A DNA stretch of 58,051 bases from Methanoregula sp. PtaU1.Bin051 (GTDB lineage: Archaea; Halobacteriota; Methanomicrobia; Methanomicrobiales; Methanospirillaceae). How positions within the stretch are numbered: the first letter of the stretch is position 1; each line of letters begins with the position of its first letter. A program made the position numbers and the translations under genes. The stretch covers positions 1 to 58,051 of the forward strand of contig MVRE01000023.1 in NCBI GenBank assembly GCA_002067895.1. The letters run 5' to 3'. This document shows positions 25,101 to 33,019 of this stretch, piece after piece. The notes beneath the pieces are model-generated. The model had not been told where the DNA came from. It saw only the letters and a list, made by a program, of their open reading frames with translations, and did not search any database.

Positions 25101-27017
25101 ATGAGTGAAATATCTAAAAAATATACTCAAATCAGGGGACTTAAAAAGATCCTAAAAAAACCCCTCGGTGAGGAGATGACCTGTTCCGACAAAGTCGGTC
25201 GCTATCAGATTTTTGAAAGGGGAGCTATATACTGGCATCCTGAAATTGGTGTATTTTATATTCACGGTCCCATCTATACAAAGTGGCTGGAGCAAGGTTG
25301 CGAACAGGGTTCCTTAGGCTACCCAACAAGCGATGAAATAAAAACTAGAAACGGTGTCGGTTGTTATAATACCTTCCAGAAAGGGCGGATCTACTGGACA
25401 GCAGAATCGGGCGCTTGGAGCACAGATCTCGTCAGCGATAAAGCACTGCTTGATCAAGTCTGGGCCAATGCCAAACCGATGCCGGAAGATTGGATTGCGA
25501 ATTTCAACTACGGGGAACCATTACCACCAATATTCGATTATTTGCCGGACATCAACTTCAGAAGAAACCAGGGAACAAAATTTAACGCTGGATACGGCTG
25601 TATGACTCATTCACTTCTACACATAGTAGATATCTTAAAAGACTGGGAACACCCTTACAGCCCAGCAGTATCTTGGCATTATGCGGAATGGTTCTGGGTA
25701 AACTATCTTATCAAGAACAAACATACACCATTCCTTGCTGAACAGGCCGATGCAGGTTTTGCATCGGAAGGGTTATGTCATACCGATGGGCATGAAGAGT
25801 GCCATTTTGAAAACGAACCCTCTGTGGGGGAGATTCATAAGTGGACTGATCCCTCATTGGAAGCAATAAAGGAAGCTGACCTGTATCGGGTTTGGATAAT
25901 GCCCGATAATAAATTTCATGGAGTAGATCCAAATAATCCCGGTCTGGCTGTGGAGCAGATCAAGAAGTTATTGCTGGCATATGGGCCGGTCTGGGCAGCA
26001 GGAAATGGTCATGCGAAAGCAATTGTGGGGTATGACGACCTCCAACAGAGATTCATAATTTTAGACAGCTATGTTCATCCTGAAACCGGCGGAATGAATA
26101 TTACATATATACCCTACTCAAATGTCGGGGCAATGGAGTATCACGATATCTCGTCTTTTTCAGAAGTTATTAGCATCCCTTCCGATGAAAGGGTTAAGGG
26201 CCGATATGCGTACTCTGCCCGTATCTGCATCGAGAACAACTGGCGTGGTACCTATACAATCAGTATCGGTGTAGAAGGAAAAAAGCCCTTGGTGGTTTGG
26301 ACATCCCGCGGACGTGACCATAAATATCCTCTTGAATCCAGTAAAGTACTTGCTATAGATGTCCCACTACCAGATTATGCTGCCATATACTGGCCACCGA
26401 AACTTTCCAAGAAGTGGTTCCTACGCGTCGAAGATCATGACCGTGATGGCTTTACAGGTACCATAACCGAATTCACACTGGCAAGACGGTATATAAATCC
26501 AGATTGCTATACTCTTGGTAAATTCAGAAGCGAAACATATACAAAACAGATCTCCGCGATTATTCCTGATCCAACGAGCGGTCCTGTTGCTCCGGTACCT
26601 AATAGCGAATATTGGCCTTCCCCTTCGCCGAATCCTAATCCTGGTATCATGACGGTTTATATGGATATTACTGAAAAACCTACCCTTAACATACATTATT
26701 CGATCAGTTTACAGACCGATACAACCAGCGGTTTTGGGAGCAAAGCGAAGTTGATAGGCAAACTGACAAAAACAATGACAGGCGGAATCAAACCAATGGT
26801 CAAAAAGAAAGTAGAATTATACGAATCGCTTATACACCCCTCAATCAAAAAAATAGATAAATGGTTGCTTTATGCCACTCAGGTTACAGACCTCAAGGGA
26901 CAATTTCAGTTTGAGTTAGTCATCCCGCAACCAATTCATAAACCAAAAAAATATGCCGTGGCATTCAAGGATGAGAACGGCCAATTTCTAGCATCTAGCA
27001 AATCTGTAAACGTTTAA
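25101..27017 (+). CDS. LGFP-repeat protein with papain-like cysteine protease domain
   Basis: The 638-residue protein begins at ATG 25101 with a perfect AAGGAGG upstream. Residues about 14-110 hold LGFP-type repeats (GAIYWHPEIGVFYIHGPIYTKW, split here by its W-G pattern; LGYPTSDE; GRIYWTAESGAW), a module known mainly from bacterial cell-wall proteins. Residues about 150-345 look papain-like: C167 in NAGYGCMTHS, H304 in GNGHAKAIVGYDD and D322 in LDSYV. Then come a beta-rich section (WFLRVEDHDRDGFTGTI), a Pro-rich linker and a C-terminal beta domain resembling Ig/peptidase-associated modules. There is no signal peptide. The gene is AT-richer than its neighbours, suggesting transfer. Confidence 0.75.
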   Translation: MSEISKKYTQIRGLKKILKKPLGEEMTCSDKVGRYQIFERGAIYWHPEIGVFYIHGPIYTKWLEQGCEQGSLGYPTSDEIKTRNGVGCYNTFQKGRIYWTAESGAWSTDLVSDKALLDQVWANAKPMPEDWIANFNYGEPLPPIFDYLPDINFRRNQGTKFNAGYGCMTHSLLHIVDILKDWEHPYSPAVSWHYAEWFWVNYLIKNKHTPFLAEQADAGFASEGLCHTDGHEECHFENEPSVGEIHKWTDPSLEAIKEADLYRVWIMPDNKFHGVDPNNPGLAVEQIKKLLLAYGPVWAAGNGHAKAIVGYDDLQQRFIILDSYVHPETGGMNITYIPYSNVGAMEYHDISSFSEVISIPSDERVKGRYAYSARICIENNWRGTYTISIGVEGKKPLVVWTSRGRDHKYPLESSKVLAIDVPLPDYAAIYWPPKLSKKWFLRVEDHDRDGFTGTITEFTLARRYINPDCYTLGKFRSETYTKQISAIIPDPTSGPVAPVPNSEYWPSPSPNPNPGIMTVYMDITEKPTLNIHYSISLQTDTTSGFGSKAKLIGKLTKTMTGGIKPMVKKKVELYESLIHPSIKKIDKWLLYATQVTDLKGQFQFELVIPQPIHKPKKYAVAFKDENGQFLASSKSVNV

Positions 27018-27196
27018 AAGGGCAATTATCTCATTTTTCCCTCATACGCTTAATCTAGATCCTCATCGAGCCTAATGTTATCCAAGTTGATGAGCAGAAG
27101 ACCGCCTCGATGGGAAAATACGACAAGGATCCGTAGAGCAGGTGTTGGAGAGCTATGTTGTTCATTATTCCTGTATGTGTCCTGAATTCGGGATTA
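27018..27196. other. Short convergent intergenic region
   Basis: No gene is supported between the LGFP protein and the following convergent gene. Confidence 0.5.
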
Positions 27197-27703
27197 TTAG
27201 GATTCCAGTTCGCCGGGTTTAAGGCCAGCACTCTCTTCCGGTTCCTGATCCTCCAGCGCGATATCCTCAACCTCGTCCTCCCGGCACCAGACCTCTATCG
27301 CCGTATCTGCTCCGATAACGTCCCGGCGGTAATCCTCGATAACGGAACCCGGAGTCATGACTACGGCGCTTACCATCTGCCCGTTCCGGAACCCGTACAG
27401 CCGCCGGAACTTCCAGCTGGCTCCCAGCACTACGGCGCGTTCGTAATAGACGTCCTGCGCGAGCTGGTGGGTGCAGAAGATGCCGCGCTCGATCTCGAAG
27501 AGCACTTCGCGGACATAGCGCCGGATATACCACTTCAGCTCGGATACGAGCGAGAGGGCGGAGCCCAGCGTTGAAACGGAGACGTATACGCCGCAGGGCA
27601 TCTTCTTCGGGTGGTAGAACCGGAGCGCGAGCCGGCTGGTCTCTGAGGCAAAAAGGGTGTGGTGGAGATCGGTGCCTTCCCGCTGGATGAAGAGGATATT
27701 CAT
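27197..27703 (-). CDS. Conserved archaeal protein downstream of PAN paralogue (DUF5804-like?)
   Basis: The 168-residue protein starts MNILFIQREGTDLHHTLFAS, followed by conserved-looking ETSRLALRFY and LGSALSLVSELKWYIRRYVRE. The C-terminus is acidic (EDEVEDIALEDQEPEES). It resembles a family of small archaeal proteins I know as DUF5804, but I am not certain. ATG 27703 has GGAGGTG at good spacing. It is 45 bases downstream of the second PAN gene on the same strand, so they are co-transcribed and it may assist that ATPase or its substrates (inference). Confidence 0.65.
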   Translation of the reverse strand: MNILFIQREGTDLHHTLFASETSRLALRFYHPKKMPCGVYVSVSTLGSALSLVSELKWYIRRYVREVLFEIERGIFCTHQLAQDVYYERAVVLGASWKFRRLYGFRNGQMVSAVVMTPGSVIEDYRRDVIGADTAIEVWCREDEVEDIALEDQEPEESAGLKPGELES

Positions 27704-27748
27704 CGGAAACGCACCTCCGGCACGGAACAACTGATCCTGTATGCAGGA

Positions 27749-28909
27749 TCAGGTATACATCCGGCTGTCGAACTGGGTCTCGCTCATCACTTTCCGGAAG
27801 GCCCCGGTAAAGTCCTCCCGTTCTACGGCATCGGCATCCCGGCGGACAGCCATCATACCGGCTTCCCGGCATATGGCCTGCAGCTCGGCGCCGGTCGCAT
27901 CCTCTGTCATGGAAGCGATCTCGGCAAGATCAACGTCGGCAAGCTTCATGTGGGACGAGTGGATCTTTAAGATCTCGAGCCTTCCGGCCTTGTCCGGCAG
28001 CGGGATCTCGATGATCCTGTCGAACCTTCCCGGCCGGAGCAGCGCGGGGTCCAGCATGTCCACCCGGTTCGTTGCCGCCATGATCCGGACGTCGCCGCGG
28101 TTATCGAAACCGTCCATCTCGGCCAGAAGCTGCATCAGCGTGCGCTGCACCTCCGCACTCCCGCTGGTGCCGTCATTTGTGCGCATGCTTCCCACCGCAT
28201 CAATCTCGTCAATGAAGACGATTGCCGGCGCCTTCTCGCGGGCGAGCATGAAGAGCTCGCGGACGAGTCCTGCGCCCTCCCCGATGAACTTGTGCACGAG
28301 TTCGCTCCCCGACATCCGGATGAAGGTCGCCTTTGCCTCGTGGGCGACCGCTTTTGCGATCAGCGTCTTTCCGGTGCCCGGCGAACCGAAAAGCAGGATC
28401 CCCTTGGGAGGCTCCACCCCGATCCTCCTGAAGATTTCGGGTTTTGTTAACGGGTACTCGACGGCTTCACGCACTTCCTTGATCTCGTCATCAAGACCGC
28501 CGATGTCTGTATAGGATATATCCGGCGACTCTTCGAGTTCCATCACGCGGACCCGGGAATCGTAGATATTGCCGATCATCTTAACGATCGAGAGCGCGTT
28601 GTTGACCGCGACCTTCGCCCCTGGTTTTAAAAACGGGAGCAGGTCCTCGCCAGCATGGGTAAGGTACTCCTGGTTGTTCCCCTGCTGGCGCAGGTAAACT
28701 TCGCCATTCTCGAGCACGTCCACGACGACGGCAACAAAGAGCGGCATCCGTTTCAACTGGGCATTCTCACGGCGCAGCTGGGCGTTTTCCTTGGTAAGGT
28801 CGTCCAGCTTCAGCTTCAGTTCGAGAAGGGACGCTTCCAGCTCGTTGAGCTGGATCCGGAATTTCAGTTCGTCTGCAGCGGGCGTGTTGCCCGTGGCGCT
28901 CTCTTCCAT
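27749..28909 (-). CDS. Proteasome-activating nucleotidase paralogue (PAN-B)
   Basis: The 386-residue AAA+ protein is shorter than the first PAN but has the same plan. An N-terminal coiled coil (ELEASLLELKLKLDDLTKEN) and OB segment precede Walker A GSPGTGKT (Ser for the first Pro of PAN-A), pore loop KFIGEGA (Phe instead of Tyr), Walker B IVFIDEID and RPGRFDR. It ends RMYT, a canonical hydrophobic-Tyr-X proteasome-docking tail, unlike PAN-A. The start at ATG 28909 follows family alignment. It is divergent from the DUF126 gene across a 41-bp gap. Confidence 0.92.
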   Translation of the reverse strand: MEESATGNTPAADELKFRIQLNELEASLLELKLKLDDLTKENAQLRRENAQLKRMPLFVAVVVDVLENGEVYLRQQGNNQEYLTHAGEDLLPFLKPGAKVAVNNALSIVKMIGNIYDSRVRVMELEESPDISYTDIGGLDDEIKEVREAVEYPLTKPEIFRRIGVEPPKGILLFGSPGTGKTLIAKAVAHEAKATFIRMSGSELVHKFIGEGAGLVRELFMLAREKAPAIVFIDEIDAVGSMRTNDGTSGSAEVQRTLMQLLAEMDGFDNRGDVRIMAATNRVDMLDPALLRPGRFDRIIEIPLPDKAGRLEILKIHSSHMKLADVDLAEIASMTEDATGAELQAICREAGMMAVRRDADAVEREDFTGAFRKVMSETQFDSRMYT

Positions 28910-28950
28910 ATGACTCTTATATCTGCCTGTCCTCACATAAATTAGGTGTT

Positions 28951-29367
28951 ATGTTGCACTTTGCGGGACGCGGGATCGCCCGCGGTACCGGTTCGGGAGA
29001 GCTCCTGGTAAGCCCTGCGCCCATCTCGTTCCTGTCGGGCGTCGACCCCGATACCGGCATGGTTGTCGAGACCGGCCACCCGTTACAGGGGCAGAAGATC
29101 GCCGGAAAAGTGCTCGCGTTTCCCTACGGGAAAGGGTCCACCGTCGGGTCCTATGTGCTGTATGCCATGAGCAGGAACGGGAACGCCCCCGTCGCTATCA
29201 TCAACGACGAAGCTGAACCGATCATCGCGACCGGCGCCATCATCGCGAAGATCCCGATGGTCGACCGGATCGGGATCTCTGTCTCCCGGCTCAGGAGCGG
29301 AGCCCGCGTCATGGTCGACGGCGTAACCGGCTCGGTAGTGTACGATGGCGAGATCCTGCCCGCCTGA
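28951..29367 (+). CDS. Phosphomevalonate dehydratase small subunit (DUF126/aconitase X swivel)
   Basis: The 138-residue protein is a DUF126/aconitase-X swivel domain: GRGIARGTGSGELLVS, ISFLSGVDPDTGMVVE, HPLQGQKIAGKVLAFPYGKG and STVGSYVLYAM. In archaea this is the small subunit of mevalonate-5-phosphate dehydratase, which makes trans-anhydromevalonate phosphate in the modified mevalonate (isoprenoid lipid) pathway. The large subunit, which carries the Fe-S cluster, is not in the window. Start ATG 28951. It is divergent from PAN-B and may share its promoter region. Confidence 0.88.
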   Translation: MLHFAGRGIARGTGSGELLVSPAPISFLSGVDPDTGMVVETGHPLQGQKIAGKVLAFPYGKGSTVGSYVLYAMSRNGNAPVAIINDEAEPIIATGAIIAKIPMVDRIGISVSRLRSGARVMVDGVTGSVVYDGEILPA

Positions 29368-29418
29368 CCGCGTTTTTCGATCACAACCATCTTATAAAAC
29401 AAGCCTGATAGATCATGT

Positions 29419-29892
29419 ATGAACGCGAAATATATTCTTATCATACTCGTCGTCGCGGCACTGGTTGCCGCGAGCGGGTGTACCGGGACCCGGACGGGAA
29501 CGCAGGCCGGCGCCGGTAGCTCCTCGGGCACACAGGCGACGCAGGAGGGCATAAGCCTCACGCCCGGGCCCACCGATGTCATGCCGGACTATAATGTCGT
29601 TACCGTTGACGTAGGGGAAAAGGATTACCTTGGCAGGATCCCGGTGATCTTCCAGGGCGGCATGGGGCTTGTCCATACCAAGAAGGTCGAGGCAAAAGTG
29701 ACCCGCATCGATGGTACGACCGAGACAAAGACCATCGGGACCAACAAGGGGGATGAAGCTGTACTCCAGGGCACCCGGGGTGAACCCGGCCTGCGGGGCC
29801 AGGCCGATCGGGTCGAGGTCTGGGTCACCATGGATACCGGGAAGACCTACAAGATTGTAGATGTCATCAGGGAATACCGCACTCGAGGCTGA
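29419..29892 (+). CDS. Secreted lipoprotein, small
   Basis: The 157-residue protein has a lipoprotein signal with lipobox AASGC (Cys at about residue 21) and a Gly/Thr/Ser linker. A compact beta-rich domain of about 100 residues follows (YNVVTVDVGEKDYLG; KVEAKVTRIDGT; DRVEVWVTMDTGKTYKIVDV). I do not recognise the domain. The protein is expected on the outer face of the membrane. A run of nine T (29915-29923) lies just after the gene and probably terminates it. Confidence 0.7.
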   Translation: MNAKYILIILVVAALVAASGCTGTRTGTQAGAGSSSGTQATQEGISLTPGPTDVMPDYNVVTVDVGEKDYLGRIPVIFQGGMGLVHTKKVEAKVTRIDGTTETKTIGTNKGDEAVLQGTRGEPGLRGQADRVEVWVTMDTGKTYKIVDVIREYRTRG

Positions 29893-29914
29893 ACGGTCCG
29901 GGTACCATAACTCC

Positions 29915-29923
29915 TTTTTTTTT
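29915..29923 (+). terminator. Poly-T terminator
   Basis: Nine consecutive T residues 23 bases after the lipoprotein stop codon, before the radical SAM gene. Confidence 0.6.
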
Positions 29924-29950
29924 AAAAAAATGCTCTGACACGGCGTGTTC

Positions 29951-31045
29951 ATGAAGTTCAACTGGCGGCTTATCCATGCTGCCCGCAACTCCTATGCCGG
30001 GCTCTATGCGGCCTGCGAGGCGGCGGGATACATCCTTAACCCTGTTGAAAGACCGGAGAACGATGTCACATGCTACTCGCTTAACTCGCTGAATGAACCG
30101 GTGTTTAAGACCGAGATTGCAACGGCGGACTGCATAACTGTTGTCGGCGGGCCGCACGCGACGGCACGATACAACGATGTCGCACGATATGCCGACTACG
30201 TGGTTGTTGGCGAAGGGGAGTACACCCTTCCCCGCCTGTTCTCCGCACTTGAGCGCGGGGATGAGAGACCGGTCCCCGGTGTTGCGACGCGTGAATACTA
30301 CGAACCGGTAAAAACAACCGTCCGGCTCGATGCGTACCCGGCATTTTCACAGATGAAGGGGTACGTGGAGATCACCCGCGGCTGCCCCTATTCCTGCGGG
30401 TACTGCCAGACTCCCCGGATCTTCGGGCATTGCATTCGGCATCGCTCTATCGAAGAGATCGCCCGGTACGCGAACCGTTACGAGCACTCACGTTTCGTCA
30501 GCCCGAACGCATTTGCATACGGCTCCGATGGCATCCATCCCCGATGGGAGAAGATCGAACGCCTGTTCACCCGGCTTGAGCATAAGATCTGGTTCGGCAC
30601 GTTTCCTTCCGAAGTACGCCCTGATTTTGTCTGCAGGGAATCGATATCACTCATCAGCCGGTACTGTGCCAATGATAAACTGCATTTCGGCGCCCAGTCC
30701 GGAAGCGATGCCGTGCTCGCCCGCCTGAACCGCGGGCATACTGTTGCCGATGTTATCACAGCTGTGGAGCTCTGCGGGGAGAGCGGGATCACCCCGGTTG
30801 TCGATTTCATCGTGGGGTTCCCCTTTGAGACAGACGAGGACCAGAAGAAGACAGCCGAACTGATTGGGTGGGTTGCGCGCCAAGGGATGGTTCATGCTCA
30901 CCGGTTCATGCCGCTTCCCGGAACCCCTCTTGAGGATACCGTGCCCCACCCAATCCTTCCGGGGACTGCGCACCTCTGCGGGAAACTGGCTCTGTCCGGA
31001 AAACTGACCGGCTCGTGGAACGATCCGCAGATAAGGTTTTTTTAA
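29951..31045 (+). CDS. B12-binding/radical SAM protein (MJ1487-like)
   Basis: The 364-residue protein starts with a short cobalamin-binding-like Rossmann part (ITVVGGPHATARYNDV; YVVVGEGEYTLPRLF). The radical SAM core follows with cluster motif RGCPYSCGYCQTP, which binds a [4Fe-4S] cluster and SAM. Later motifs FGAQSGSDAVLARLNRGH, DFIVGFPFETDED and HRFMPLPGTPLED are standard for the B12-radical SAM group (TIGR04013/MJ_1487 type). The substrate is unknown. Start ATG 29951 was chosen by family N-terminus (MKFNWRLIH). It is 23 bases upstream of the phosphoesterase gene and probably co-transcribed. Confidence 0.88.
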   Translation: MKFNWRLIHAARNSYAGLYAACEAAGYILNPVERPENDVTCYSLNSLNEPVFKTEIATADCITVVGGPHATARYNDVARYADYVVVGEGEYTLPRLFSALERGDERPVPGVATREYYEPVKTTVRLDAYPAFSQMKGYVEITRGCPYSCGYCQTPRIFGHCIRHRSIEEIARYANRYEHSRFVSPNAFAYGSDGIHPRWEKIERLFTRLEHKIWFGTFPSEVRPDFVCRESISLISRYCANDKLHFGAQSGSDAVLARLNRGHTVADVITAVELCGESGITPVVDFIVGFPFETDEDQKKTAELIGWVARQGMVHAHRFMPLPGTPLEDTVPHPILPGTAHLCGKLALSGKLTGSWNDPQIRFF

Positions 31046-31068
31046 CGTTCCCATCCAAATAATAAAAC

Positions 31069-31710
31069 ATGAAAGATGTGCTTTTAATAGCAGATCTCCA
31101 TGGTCAATTTGGTAAAATTGATTCATTTCTGGAACTCTCTCCGGAAGCTGTCTTTATTGCAGGCGATATCACCAATATGGGCCCCGCAGACGCGGTTGAC
31201 GATGTCCTGTCCCGGATCGACGTCCCGTGCTTTGCCGTACCCGGAAACTGTGACCCCCGCGATACGGTTGATGCCATCGAACACTCGGACGCCGTCTGTC
31301 TCCACGGAGCTCAGATCAGTCTCGGGAAGATCACGCTTGTCGGTATCGGGGGATCCAACCCCACGCCGTTTGGCACGCCGTTCGAACTGACCGACAAGCA
31401 AATCGACGATCTCCTCCATAACGCCATGAGCAAGATGGAGAAGGCGACGCACAATGTCCTGCTCTGCCATGCCCCGCCCTTTGGCTCACTCGACAAGCCG
31501 GCCGGCGAGCACATCGGCAGCAAGAGCATCGAGAGGCATATGAAATCATTCGACCTCGTATGCTGTGCACATATCCACGAACAGCGGGGCGTAGCCGAGG
31601 TCGACGGCATAAAGATCGTCAATCCCGGCCCCGCGATGGACGGGTACTGCGCCATGCTTCATTTCGGCACCGAACCGAAAGATATCCGGATCGAGATGCT
31701 CACGCTTTAG
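31069..31710 (+). CDS. Metallophosphoesterase (YfcE/calcineurin-like)
   Basis: The 213-residue protein has the metallophosphoesterase signature set: ADLHGQF, FIAGDIT, PGNCDP, LLCHAPP and CCAHIHE with NPGPA. The motifs give the two-metal centre of the calcineurin-like superfamily. Substrate could be a nucleotide or phosphodiester. Its 3' end overlaps the convergent CYTH-domain gene by 11 bases. Confidence 0.9.
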   Translation: MKDVLLIADLHGQFGKIDSFLELSPEAVFIAGDITNMGPADAVDDVLSRIDVPCFAVPGNCDPRDTVDAIEHSDAVCLHGAQISLGKITLVGIGGSNPTPFGTPFELTDKQIDDLLHNAMSKMEKATHNVLLCHAPPFGSLDKPAGEHIGSKSIERHMKSFDLVCCAHIHEQRGVAEVDGIKIVNPGPAMDGYCAMLHFGTEPKDIRIEMLTL

Positions 31711-32230
31711 AAAGGAGCAGCTCGAGGTACGACTCTAGGATCGGGTATCCGTCAATTCCCAGTTCTTTTTTGATGGTTTCGATTGCAGCGAGAGCCCTTT
31801 CACGGTCGCCATCTCCTGCGATGACCTCAATCTCGGCAAAAGTACCAAGGCCGTTAACTTCATCGAGCGAGATCGTTGCGTTACTTATTGTATAGGTCTC
31901 CCGCCACTTGTCGACGATAGCGGTTTTCACAAACCCGAGTCTTTGGAGGATCTGTTCGGTAACCTCGCCGGACTCAACCGCAGTGTTCAGCTCCTCGCGG
32001 GCCTTGAGACCCAGGTTTCTGATCTTTGCCCCTTTGTAGGTAACGACAGCTTTTCCACCTGCATACCGTATACGCAATGCTTCGTCCGTTTCTGAGAAAT
32101 TCCGGTGCGGGGCGTTGTAATAAACATCGTGCTCGTGCTCTCTGCCGCGAGGCTCCGCGCCCTTTGCTGTGAGGGCATCCCGCAGCGGCCCGAGAGCAGG
32201 AACGCGGACTTTTAACTCGATCTCCAGCAT
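31700..32230 (-). CDS. CYTH-domain protein (CyaB/ThTPase-like)
   Basis: The 176-residue protein is a CYTH (class IV adenylyl cyclase/thiamine triphosphatase) tunnel-fold protein. It has the N-terminal ELKVRV motif (ExExK type), then HDVYYNAPHRNFSETDEALRIRY (shown in part), AVVTYKGAKIR, VDKWRETY and FAEIEVIAGD with the charged residues that bind triphosphate and metal. In archaea most hydrolyse triphosphates rather than make cAMP, so I leave the activity open. It overlaps the 3' end of the phosphoesterase gene by 11 bases. Confidence 0.88.
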   Translation of the reverse strand: MLEIELKVRVPALGPLRDALTAKGAEPRGREHEHDVYYNAPHRNFSETDEALRIRYAGGKAVVTYKGAKIRNLGLKAREELNTAVESGEVTEQILQRLGFVKTAIVDKWRETYTISNATISLDEVNGLGTFAEIEVIAGDGDRERALAAIETIKKELGIDGYPILESYLELLLSKA

Positions 32231-32285
32231 GAAACTGCCACAGGTTTATGTATTTTTGCTGTGACTTAATATAGTCAGGTTGATT

Positions 32286-32963
32286 ATGGCGATAAAAGAA
32301 GGAGATTTCATAACTCTGAGCTATACCGGCAGCACCGCCGGGCGGGTTTTTGATACCACCGACGAGGAAGAAGCGAAGAAGGCCGGGATCCACTCTCCGG
32401 GCGCACTCTATGGCCCGGTCACGGTCTGCGTCGGCAGCAGGCACGTCATTGTCGGGCTCGACGAGGACCTTGTAGGAAAGAAGGCCGGGTATACGGGGAA
32501 GATCACTGTCCCGCCAGAGAAAGCGTTCGGCGAGCGCGATCCGAAACGTGTCCAGTCTTTCCCGAAGAACAAGTTCAAGGAAAAACCAGTCCGGGGACAG
32601 CCGGTCAGGATCGACGAGGCGGGTGAAGGAACGGTTGTCGATGTGATCGGCGCCCGGGTGATCGTCGACTTCAACGCACCGCTTGCCGGCATGACGCTGG
32701 ATTACAAGTACACGGTCGAAAAGGTCGTCAAAGACCCTCTCGACAAGTTCAACGGCCTCGTCCGGCTCTATGCAGGAAAAGACCTCGAGACAACATTCGA
32801 TGACGGGAAAGTCACCATCAGCCTCCCCCCCGGCATCACCTACGACAGGCGCTGGCTGCTCTGGCGGAGCAGGATCATCCACGAAGGCTTCGAGCTGATC
32901 AAGGAGATCTCCGAGATCGTGCTGGTCGAGACGTTCAAGCGGCCGGAGAAGAAGGAAGAGTAA
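32286..32963 (+). CDS. FKBP-type peptidyl-prolyl isomerase (long archaeal form)
   Basis: The 225-residue protein has the SlyD-like FKBP domain with an inserted flap: MAIKEGDFITLSYTGSTAGR, VFDTTDEE, VGLDEDLVGKKAGYTGKITVPPEKAFGERDP (in part), and the closing strand MTLDYKYTVEKV. An extra C-terminal domain of about 70 residues (YDRRWLLWRSRIIHEGFELIKE) is seen in other archaeal FKBPs. It catalyses proline isomerisation and acts as a chaperone in the cytoplasm. Start ATG 32286; the ATG two codons upstream is an alternative. Confidence 0.9.
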   Translation: MAIKEGDFITLSYTGSTAGRVFDTTDEEEAKKAGIHSPGALYGPVTVCVGSRHVIVGLDEDLVGKKAGYTGKITVPPEKAFGERDPKRVQSFPKNKFKEKPVRGQPVRIDEAGEGTVVDVIGARVIVDFNAPLAGMTLDYKYTVEKVVKDPLDKFNGLVRLYAGKDLETTFDDGKVTISLPPGITYDRRWLLWRSRIIHEGFELIKEISEIVLVETFKRPEKKEE

Positions 32964-33019
32964 ATCCAATAATTTTTAATGGATTATCAGAGCCGGGTTC
33001 TTACAGGGACCCTGATCTT

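Noticed and set aside
31974-32969. 331-codon minus-strand frame
   Set aside because: It spans the antisense strand of the FKBP gene and part of the CYTH gene; both have convincing family motifs in their own frames.
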